Positions 56,541 to 64,000 of a DNA stretch of 64,000 bases are shown here, piece by piece. Position numbers and translations under genes: made by a program. The stretch comes from Rhodococcus sp. BP22 (GTDB lineage Bacteria; Actinomycetota; Actinomycetes; Mycobacteriales; Mycobacteriaceae): the NCBI RefSeq assembly GCF_014281965.1, contig NZ_JACFTB010000001.1, forward strand, positions 868,001 through 932,000. Direction: 5' to 3'. How positions within the stretch are numbered: position 1 is the stretch's first letter; the number at the start of each line of letters is the position of its first letter. The notes beneath the pieces were generated by a model that had not been told where the DNA came from, ran no database searches, and worked only from the letters and a program-made list of their open reading frames with translations.

Positions 56541-57611
56541 ATGACGACTGGGCACGTCGACACTTGGTGTCTCCCCCTCGATCGAGCCGTCTGCCTCGTG
56601 GGCGCACCCGGAGATGCGATCGCCGTCGCACTCGAGGATCTGTCGGACACGGCTCCCGCCTTGATTCGAGTTCATGTCGAGCCGAGGGATCGTCAGTCCG
56701 CTGTGATCGAGCAGGTGCTCTCGGCCTTGACTGTGATCGCGATCGAACTGTTTCCTGCATGGTTGCCTGACGCATCGTCGATCACCGGTCGCAGCTCGCT
56801 GGATTTCACAGCGGTTCGGATCCATGCACGTCACCTAGCCTCGAACAGCGATCACTACGGCCCGTTTCTGGCGGATCTCGCCGAACGATCCCTTGGCAAC
56901 AATGCAACGGGACGTCCGTTCTCCGACGCCGAGGTGGCGGAAGGTTTGGCCGGCATCCTCGGCGCCAGTTGGCAACGTGAACAGGTCGCGCTTCTGGTGG
57001 ATTCGGACAAGCTTTCACCGATGCAGCAGCATGCCTTCGCGGCTGCGTCGGAGTGGCTGGCCGCCCGCGGGTTCGCCGTATGGCTCGTCGACAATCCAGT
57101 GCCTACCGTCGACCGCCTGTCCAGCGTGTTCGTGTCGTTGCCACGAGAACTACTCGACGTGGACGACACCGGCCAGCGCTCTCGAACGAGGCCCACGGTC
57201 GAGTATTGGGCCGTCGCTGGAAGGCCTCACCCGGGCAGCGACGTGGAGAAAAGCGTCGATCGAGAGCTTTCCAAGCATTCGTGGGCCACGAATCGGCGAC
57301 TCAATCACCCTTTCCAGTACAACGAGATCGCGCAGAAGTACTTTCTCGACATTGTGTGGCTCGAAGACTTGTTCGCCGTCGAGTTGGACGGTCACGAACA
57401 TCGGTCCGTCTGGAGTAGAGCCAAAGACGACAAGCGTGACGAAATTCTTCGTGGCGTGGGCTTCGAGATTCTGCGTATTCCCAACGAGCGTGTGCATGCA
57501 GACGTATGGCAGGTTGTCCACGAGATACAGGCTGCGCTGTACCGACACCGCCTCATCCGGAACTCCGCTTCGAATGCACTTACCGCCACGAAAGAAGGAT
57601 CACACCAGTGA
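56541..57611 (+). CDS. Putative nuclease with C-terminal DUF559-like PD-(D/E)xK domain
   Basis: 356 residues from ATG 56541. Residues 1-220 are not recognised; they look alpha/beta (ALLVDSDKLSPMQQHAFAAA) without a signal peptide. The C-terminal 120 residues carry a DUF559/Vsr-type fold. Glu236 lies in a helix (DVEKSVDREL), Asp270 in YFLDIVWLEDL, and Glu281-Leu-Asp283-Gly with His287 in FAVELDGHEH. DDKRDEILRGVGFEILRIPN completes the signature. The usual lysine is replaced by Asp, as in DUF559 proteins. It starts the three-gene module and its stop overlaps the next gene (GTGA). No strong ribosome site is visible. DNA cleavage is inferred from the fold. Confidence 0.75.
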   Translation: MTTGHVDTWCLPLDRAVCLVGAPGDAIAVALEDLSDTAPALIRVHVEPRDRQSAVIEQVLSALTVIAIELFPAWLPDASSITGRSSLDFTAVRIHARHLASNSDHYGPFLADLAERSLGNNATGRPFSDAEVAEGLAGILGASWQREQVALLVDSDKLSPMQQHAFAAASEWLAARGFAVWLVDNPVPTVDRLSSVFVSLPRELLDVDDTGQRSRTRPTVEYWAVAGRPHPGSDVEKSVDRELSKHSWATNRRLNHPFQYNEIAQKYFLDIVWLEDLFAVELDGHEHRSVWSRAKDDKRDEILRGVGFEILRIPNERVHADVWQVVHEIQAALYRHRLIRNSASNALTATKEGSHQ

Positions 57612-58285
57612 CAACCGAGCTGACATTCGTCGAACGGACCACACTGCTCGTACTGATGGCGGAATCTCGACCACTGAAGCTCACAGAGTTGAGGGTCCTC
57701 GGCTCCGAACTGAGCGCTAAGTCGCGAGACAAGCTGCTCGGGGCCGAACTGATCGGGGTCGAGAAGGTCGGCCGCGGAATTGTTGTCGACCTCACCGACA
57801 AGGGATGGGCCCGCGGAAGCCAGGAGTTCGGGGCTCCCGCCCCGTCACAGGCGAGCCGCAGTGGCGGCAAGACTTTGTACACCCTGCTCCGCGCGATGCG
57901 CCGATACTTCGATCGCGTCGGGATCGAACCCAATGAGGTGTTTCTGCCCGTAACAATGGACACGAGCCAGAAGCACGCCGTCATCGGTCCCGTCGTCGAG
58001 AATAGTGCGGAGAATGCTGTCGACTCCGACCCCGAAAGCCTGGTTCGCGACAGTTACCACCGCCTTGCCAGTGAGCCGCGAGCATGGGTCTCGCTGACGC
58101 GACTTCGCGAGGCCCTGCGGACCATGGACCCATCGGTGCTGGACGCCGCTCTGAGTTCGCTCTATCGCGCTCAAGAGATCAACCTGATCCCCGAGGCCAA
58201 CCAGGCGACCTTGACCGATCCCGACCGCGCCGCAGCACTCCGCATCGGCGGCCAAACGCGTCACATGATGAGGATCGACCGCTGA
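57608..58285 (+). CDS. Hypothetical protein with probable winged-helix segments, module gene 2
   Basis: 225 residues from GTG 57608, inside the previous stop and seven bases after AAGGAT. Residues 1-75 (LVLMAESRPLKLTELRVLGS, then GVEKVGRGIVVDLTDKGWAR) resemble a winged helix-turn-helix. The middle has a basic helix (TLYTLLRAMRRYFDRVGIEP). The C-terminal 70 residues (WVSLTRLREALRTMDPSVLD, then AALSSLYRAQEINLIPEA) look like a second one. There are no catalytic motifs. Its stop shares a base with the ATPase start (TGATG). A DNA-binding or adaptor role linking nuclease and ATPase is inferred from structure and position. Confidence 0.72.
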   Translation: MTTELTFVERTTLLVLMAESRPLKLTELRVLGSELSAKSRDKLLGAELIGVEKVGRGIVVDLTDKGWARGSQEFGAPAPSQASRSGGKTLYTLLRAMRRYFDRVGIEPNEVFLPVTMDTSQKHAVIGPVVENSAENAVDSDPESLVRDSYHRLASEPRAWVSLTRLREALRTMDPSVLDAALSSLYRAQEINLIPEANQATLTDPDRAAALRIGGQTRHMMRIDR

Positions 58286-61200
58286 TGACCATGGACGCCG
58301 AGCAGTACGCAGCGCTCTCCTCCGTTCAGTTGACCTGGGCCCCCACCCCCGACGACGTCTGGCGCACCAACGAACTTCACGTCGGTGGCATGAACGAGAA
58401 CTCACTGAGCAGCGTCATGCGGTCGTTCGACGAAGCTGACAAGCGCCCGACCTCGAAACCGCTGGGAGTGGTGATCCAGGGCGCCGCAGGTTCGGGAAAA
58501 ACTCATATGTTGGGCCAGGTTCGTGAAAAAGTTCAAAACGCCGGCGGTTACTTCTTCTTGATCGAATTGCTCGACGAGAAAGTTTTCTGGGACTCGGTGC
58601 TCCACGGAATACTCACCGACATCGAAAGACCGACACCGGGTTTCGACAGCCAACTCGAGAAGCTTCTCTGGGATCTCGGAACCGACGTCGGACTCGGTCG
58701 CATGGAATGCCGGGCGCTGCAGGGCGAGCGCACCGTCAGCCCCGATTTGATATCGCAGTTCATCGATCGACTGCGTCGCAAGTACCCGGACCTCAAACAA
58801 GCACGTCACACACTGCGGGCACTGGTGTTGGCAGCGAGCGCTGACTTCGACCTACAGGATCTGGGCGACGCGTTCCTGCGGTCGAACGATGCACTCGACC
58901 ACGAGCAGCGGACTTATTGGGGTCTCCCCAATGCCGTGCTGACCTCACAACAAGTGGCCGTCGATATTTCGTGGCTGCTTTCGCTGAGCGCACCCACTGT
59001 CGTTGCTGTCGATCAAATTGACACCCTCATAGCTCAATCGCGCATGCAGAGCGATCCGAAAGGAGCGTTCACGGCCGAACAGGGCACCCAGCTCGACAAT
59101 ATCGCTCACGGCCTGATGGGACTGCGGCAGAACCTCGTTCGTACCGTAGCGGTCATTTCACTACTACCCAGTGCGTGGACTTTCATCGCCGACAACACGG
59201 TCGAGTCAGTGAAAGACCGCTTCCACGTAGCCGAGTCGCTGCATCAGATTCCGACGAGAGAGATCGGCGTCGAAATCGTCGTCAAACGCTTCGCAGCCCG
59301 ATACGACGAAGCCGGATTCACTCCCCCACATCCGACGTGGCCCATTGCGCCCGAAGCATTCGACGATGTAAATCTCTACAATCCGCGCACCCTGCTGCGC
59401 AGCGTGGACGATCACATCCAAATTTGCCTACGCAACAACGACATCACCGAACTTAAGACCCTGAGCCCACTCGTTCCGCCGGAGGCAACGATCCCCCCTC
59501 CCCCCGGCAATTTCGCAAAACTCGATGCCCGATTCGCGGAACTGCTTGCCGTGGCCGATCTCTCTGCGTTGGACGCCGACGATGAGGACGACACAGTGCC
59601 CTCATTACTCGGTGCTGGACTCGATGCCTGGATCACCGAAACCGGCACCGTAGAGTACAAATTCACGCGCGACGCCGAACCCGGGCGCAAACCGTCACTT
59701 CACGGGCGGATACGGCGAATCCTGGACGACGTCACGGACGACCAAGAACACTGGGGATTTCGCGCGATTGCTGCCACCCATCCGATTTCCGTACAGAACA
59801 GGATCCAAAAGGCCTGTACTGCTGCTGGATTGACGCAGGGAACCGACAAACGACGTCTAGTTATCCTTCGGTCTGCGCCCTGGCCGAGTGGGCCCAAGAC
59901 CGCCAAGACGGTGCAAGCATTCGAAGATGCAGGCGGGATCGTCGTCTCCTTCACCGAAAGCGATGTCCTCGCACTGTCCGCGTTGAAAACCCTCGCCGCC
60001 GAGAACGACGAGAACCTGCAGGCGTGGCTGGTTGCAAGGCAGCCCGCTCACGAGATCGCCCTGTTCCGCGACGTACTTCCGACGACACCGGTTCTCGCCG
60101 AAGCACCGGGAGCGAATACCGTCGTTCGCCCACCGGCTACCGACCCCGGCCTGTTTCCTGTCACCGACGCGCGAACCGGAGAACAAGCACCGGCACCGGC
60201 ACCAGCCGAGCCCGGACCACCAGCACAACCGCTCTCGGACACGGCGATTCCGCTGGGTACACCGACAGAAGGTGGACCCGAGGTCAGTGTCGAACTGGAG
60301 ACACTCCGTAAGCACACCGCTATCTTCGCCGGCTCCGGGTCCGGCAAGACGGTTCTCATCCGTCGCCTTCTCGAGGAGTGCGCTCTCAAAGGTGTCTCGG
60401 CAATCGTGCTCGATCCCAACAACGACCTGTCGAGGCTGGGCGTCGAGTGGCCCAGTGGTACTCGCAACTGGACGGGCGACGACGAAGCCAAGGCCTCGGA
60501 CTATTTCTCCCACAGCGAGGTAGTCGTGTGGACACCTCGTCGTAGTGCCGGTCGAGCATTGAGCTTTCAGCCTTTGCCGAATTTCGCGGAGGTCATCGAC
60601 GATCCAGACGAATTCGATTCCGCGGTGGAGAGTGCCTTGTCCTCGTTGGCTCCGCAGGCAATGGCAGTGGGCGGGACGGCAAAGAGTCGACAGATGATGG
60701 CAGTGCTTCGCCAAGCGCTGGTCGACTTCGGCCATCGTTCGCAGGGAAGTCTGGACGATTTCATCGACCTCCTCGAGAACTTTCCGGACGGCGCCAGCAC
60801 CCTCAAGAACGGTGTGAAAATCGCTGCCGACCTCGCAGAGAACTTGAAAGCGTCCACGACTACCGATCCCCTGTTCGGCGGTGCGGGATCATCGGCAGAT
60901 CCAGGGATGCTGCTGACTCCCAGCGCAGGTAAGGGCGCACGAATCTCGGTCATCAACATGTCGGGGCTGACGACGGCATCGCAAAAAGAGAACTTCGTCA
61001 ATCAGCTTCAGATGGCACTGTTCGCATGGATCAAGAAGAATCCGGCCGGCGATCGACCCCTCGGGGGGCTGTTCGTGCTCGACGAGGCTCAGAACTTCGC
61101 CCCATCGGATAGAACGACGATCTGCCTCCACAGCACTCTTGCGCTCGTGTCGCAGGCCAGGAAGTACGGATTGGGGATGGTCTTCGCGACACAGGCACCG

Positions 61201-61464
61201 AAGGGTCTCAACAACAAGATCCCAGGAAACTGTGGCACTCAGTTCTACGGTCGACTCAACGCACCGGTGCAAATCGAGGCTGCCAAGGAAGTTGCGCGGG
61301 TCAAGGGCGGAACAATCCCCGACATCGGTAAGCTCCCCGCCGGCGAGTTCTACGCAGCGGTCGAGGAGTCAGCGTTCGTACGCACCAAAACCAGGCTCTG
61401 CCTGTCGTATCACCCGAAGAGTCCACCGACCGAAGAAGAGGTCATCCGATTGGCGCGAGGATGA
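58285..61464 (+). CDS. Double ATPase: N-terminal AAA-type plus C-terminal HerA/FtsK-like translocase
   Basis: 1059 residues from ATG 58285. Near the N-terminus GAAGSGKT (66-73) is a Walker A motif, and TVVAVDQIDTLI near residue 243 fits Walker B of an AAA/STAND-type ATPase. A helical middle follows (to about 480), then a region of unclear fold, then a Pro/Ala linker near 630-655. The C-terminal domain has Walker A GSGSGKT (683-689), VLDPNNDLSRL, Walker B LFVLDEAQNF (Asp933-Glu934) and FATQAPKGLNNKIPGNCGTQ, typical of HerA/VirB4/FtsK-like DNA pumps. It is the last gene of the module. The subfamily is not recognised. Confidence 0.82.
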   Translation: MTMDAEQYAALSSVQLTWAPTPDDVWRTNELHVGGMNENSLSSVMRSFDEADKRPTSKPLGVVIQGAAGSGKTHMLGQVREKVQNAGGYFFLIELLDEKVFWDSVLHGILTDIERPTPGFDSQLEKLLWDLGTDVGLGRMECRALQGERTVSPDLISQFIDRLRRKYPDLKQARHTLRALVLAASADFDLQDLGDAFLRSNDALDHEQRTYWGLPNAVLTSQQVAVDISWLLSLSAPTVVAVDQIDTLIAQSRMQSDPKGAFTAEQGTQLDNIAHGLMGLRQNLVRTVAVISLLPSAWTFIADNTVESVKDRFHVAESLHQIPTREIGVEIVVKRFAARYDEAGFTPPHPTWPIAPEAFDDVNLYNPRTLLRSVDDHIQICLRNNDITELKTLSPLVPPEATIPPPPGNFAKLDARFAELLAVADLSALDADDEDDTVPSLLGAGLDAWITETGTVEYKFTRDAEPGRKPSLHGRIRRILDDVTDDQEHWGFRAIAATHPISVQNRIQKACTAAGLTQGTDKRRLVILRSAPWPSGPKTAKTVQAFEDAGGIVVSFTESDVLALSALKTLAAENDENLQAWLVARQPAHEIALFRDVLPTTPVLAEAPGANTVVRPPATDPGLFPVTDARTGEQAPAPAPAEPGPPAQPLSDTAIPLGTPTEGGPEVSVELETLRKHTAIFAGSGSGKTVLIRRLLEECALKGVSAIVLDPNNDLSRLGVEWPSGTRNWTGDDEAKASDYFSHSEVVVWTPRRSAGRALSFQPLPNFAEVIDDPDEFDSAVESALSSLAPQAMAVGGTAKSRQMMAVLRQALVDFGHRSQGSLDDFIDLLENFPDGASTLKNGVKIAADLAENLKASTTTDPLFGGAGSSADPGMLLTPSAGKGARISVINMSGLTTASQKENFVNQLQMALFAWIKKNPAGDRPLGGLFVLDEAQNFAPSDRTTICLHSTLALVSQARKYGLGMVFATQAPKGLNNKIPGNCGTQFYGRLNAPVQIEAAKEVARVKGGTIPDIGKLPAGEFYAAVEESAFVRTKTRLCLSYHPKSPPTEEEVIRLARG

Positions 61465-61560
61465 GTTAACCGGACTGGTTGCACTGGAAACGTCCGCCCA
61501 TGAAGACAACAGCGCAGCTGTGCTCGGCCTACCGTGAATCCAGAGTGCTTGCCTGAACAC

Positions 61561-61600
61561 AGCAAAGCCCCCGTCCGCGATAGCGAACGGGGGCTTTGCT
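61561..61600. terminator. Bidirectional terminator T8
   Basis: A perfect 14-bp stem (61561-61574, AGCAAAGCCCCCGT, with 61587-61600) with a 12-nt loop lies between the module ATPase and the convergent rpsQ. It can end both the module and the S10 operon. Confidence 0.9.
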
Positions 61601-61612
61601 GTTTACTGCTGC

Positions 61613-61891
61613 TTACTTGGCCTTTTCGAGAACCTCTACCAGACGCCAGTGCTTCGTGGCGGACAGCGGGCGGGTCTCCATGAGCTGAACGCGGTCGCCT
61701 ACACCGGCGACACCGTTCTCGTCATGAGCCTTGACCTTCGTGGTGCGACGGATGATCTTGCTGTAGAGAGGGTGCTTGACCCTGTCTTCGAGCTCGACCA
61801 CGATCGTCTTCTCCATCTTGTCGGAGACGACATAGCCGATCCGAATCTTGCGGTTGTTGCGTGTTTCAGTCACTGTCTTTTCCTCGCTCAT
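61613..61891 (-). CDS. rpsQ: 30S ribosomal protein S17
   Basis: 92 residues, an OB-fold: [40 protein letters not shown] and [20 protein letters not shown]. The ATG at 61891 overlaps the rpmC stop (ATGA). It is the last gene of the S10 operon here, cut off from rplN by terminator T8 and the inserted module. Confidence 0.97.
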   Translation of the reverse strand: MSEEKTVTETRNNRKIRIGYVVSDKMEKTIVVELEDRVKHPLYSKIIRRTTKVKAHDENGVAGVGDRVQLMETRPLSATKHWRLVEVLEKAK

Positions 61892-62133
61892 GCCGCGTCA
61901 CCTGCAGTGTCCTCGGCAGGACCGGTGGCCAGACCGAGCTCGCGCTCACGCAGCACCGTGTAGATACGAGCAATCTCGTGGCGTACTACGCGCAGGCGAC
62001 GGTTGTTGTCCAACTGTCCGGTCGCCATCTGGAAGCGAAGGTTGAAGAGTTCTTCCTTCGACTCGCGCAGCTTGTTGACCAATTCTTCACCGGTGAGCTC
62101 ACGGAGCTCTGCGGCTGGGGTTCCGGTAGCCAT
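61888..62133 (-). CDS. rpmC: 50S ribosomal protein L29
   Basis: 81 residues: two helices with [40 protein letters not shown] and [20 protein letters not shown], then a short Gly/Ala tail. It lies near the tunnel exit. The ATG at 62133 shares a base with the rplP stop (TGATG). Confidence 0.97.
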   Translation of the reverse strand: MATGTPAAELRELTGEELVNKLRESKEELFNLRFQMATGQLDNNRRLRVVRHEIARIYTVLRERELGLATGPAEDTAGDAA

Positions 62134-62549
62134 CAGAACTGCTCCTCCCGGGTGATAATGCGTGCCTTGATAGGCAGCTTGTGGATGGCGCGAGTAAGTG
62201 CCTCACGCGCAACGGTGTCGTCCGGGTACGAGAGCTCGAAGAGCACGCGGCCCGGCTTGACGTTCGCAATCCACCACTCGGGTGAACCCTTACCGGAACC
62301 CATGCGGGTCTCGGCAGGCTTCTTGGTGAGGGGCCGGTCCGGGAAGATGTTGATCCAGACCTTGCCACCACGCTTGATGTGGCGAGTGATAGCGATACGA
62401 GCAGCCTCGATCTGACGGTTCGTGATGTAGGCGGGCTCGAGAGCCTGAATGCCGTAGTCACCGAACGTCACAGCGGTTCCGCCCTTGGCGGCACCCGAAC
62501 GTCGCGGGTGGTGCTGCTTGCGGTGTTTGACCCGCCGTGGGATCAACAT
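62133..62549 (-). CDS. rplP: 50S ribosomal protein L16
   Basis: 138 residues: [60 protein letters not shown] and [20 protein letters not shown]. It helps organise the A-site and peptidyl-transferase region. Its ATG lies 2 bp after the rpsC stop. Confidence 0.98.
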   Translation of the reverse strand: MLIPRRVKHRKQHHPRRSGAAKGGTAVTFGDYGIQALEPAYITNRQIEAARIAITRHIKRGGKVWINIFPDRPLTKKPAETRMGSGKGSPEWWIANVKPGRVLFELSYPDDTVAREALTRAIHKLPIKARIITREEQF

Positions 62550-62551
62550 CG

Positions 62552-63785
<1,234 letters not shown>

Positions 63786-63789
<4 letters not shown>

Positions 63790-64000
63790 CGCCTCTTCGC
63801 CTTCCGGTCGTCCTTGATATGACCCTTGAACGTGCGGGTCGGTGCGAACTCTCCGAGCTTGTGTCCGACCATCGAGTCGGATACGAACACCGGCACGTGC
63901 TTGCGGCCGTCGTGCACCGCGAACGTGTGTCCGATGAAGTCGGGGAGAATTGTCGAGCGGCGGGACCAGGTCTTGATGACCTGCTTGGTTCCCTTATCGT
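63786..64000 (-). CDS. rpsS: 30S ribosomal protein S19, C-terminal part
   Basis: The last 71 codons are present; the start lies beyond the right edge. The translation contains [40 protein letters not shown] and [20 protein letters not shown], ending KRR, the complete C-terminal signature of S19 in the 30S head. The stop overlaps the rplV start. The order rpsS-rplV-rpsC-rplP-rpmC-rpsQ is the canonical S10 operon. Confidence 0.96.

Noticed and set aside
56541-61464. Inserted module as prophage or integrative element
   Set aside because: No integrase, transposase, terminal repeats, tRNA gene or attachment-site duplication is visible, and base composition looks like its neighbours.

Overview
This window is actinobacterial chromosome. 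GC is high, GTG and TTG starts are frequent, and stop/start codons often overlap (ATGA, GTGA, TGATG, TAATG). The gene order follows the Mycobacterium tuberculosis segment from choD through guaB3/guaB2, sigD, whiB3, groES/groEL1, the tsa genes, alr, glmS, glmM, ESX-4 and truA. Unlike M. tuberculosis, that segment here runs directly into one long block of ribosomal protein genes. WhiB3, an EccE-containing ESX-4 locus and the overall order point to Mycobacteriales of the Nocardiaceae, most likely Rhodococcus. That name is an inference from protein resemblance and synteny, not a measured identity. I see no rRNA, tRNA, insertion sequence, prophage or CRISPR array.

Layout. (1) 1-3.2 kb: 5' end of a cholesterol-oxidase-like GMC gene, then guaB3 and guaB2. 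(2) 3.5-7.7 kb: a DUF5319 gene, the SigD/RsdA sigma/anti-sigma pair, a conserved hypothetical, and whiB3 behind a long upstream region. (3) 7.7-12.5 kb: groES-groEL1 under a CIRCE operator, a small potassium-channel-like gene, and an unusual membrane-anchored Hsp70-like protein. (4) 12.5-20.9 kb: a compact minus-strand run glmS, nnrD, alr, hydrolase, tsaE, tsaB, rimI, tsaD covering amino-sugar synthesis, NAD(P)HX repair, D-alanine supply and tRNA t6A modification. (5) 21-28.6 kb: a hydrolase-fold protein lacking its nucleophile, a three-gene cassette resembling type VII secretion substrates, an LLM oxidoreductase, glmM, rpsI-rplM and a DksA/TraR-type zinc-finger gene. (6) 28.7-42.8 kb: a complete ESX-4 type VII secretion locus (EsxT, EsxU, an Rv3446c-family protein, EccC, EccD, MycP, EccB, EccE), with an LLM monooxygenase gene between eccC and eccD. 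(7) 42.8-64 kb: an FMN reductase, truA, then the joined alpha, spc and S10 ribosomal operons from rplQ to rpsS, including rpoA, infA, map, adk and secY.

The most interesting region is 56.5-61.5 kb. Between rplN and rpsQ, which are normally adjacent, lies an oppositely oriented, tightly coupled three-gene operon. It encodes a DUF559-like PD-(D/E)xK nuclease, a small protein that may carry winged helices, and a 1059-residue protein joining an AAA-type ATPase to a HerA/FtsK-like ATPase. It looks like a self-contained DNA-processing or defence module; I cannot match it to a named system.

Other points to check are a paired promoter motif upstream of rpsH and rplN, a 24-bp five-copy tandem repeat beside rpsH, the missing catalytic residues of GuaB3 and the 21.0 kb hydrolase, and low-complexity tails on several ribosomal proteins.
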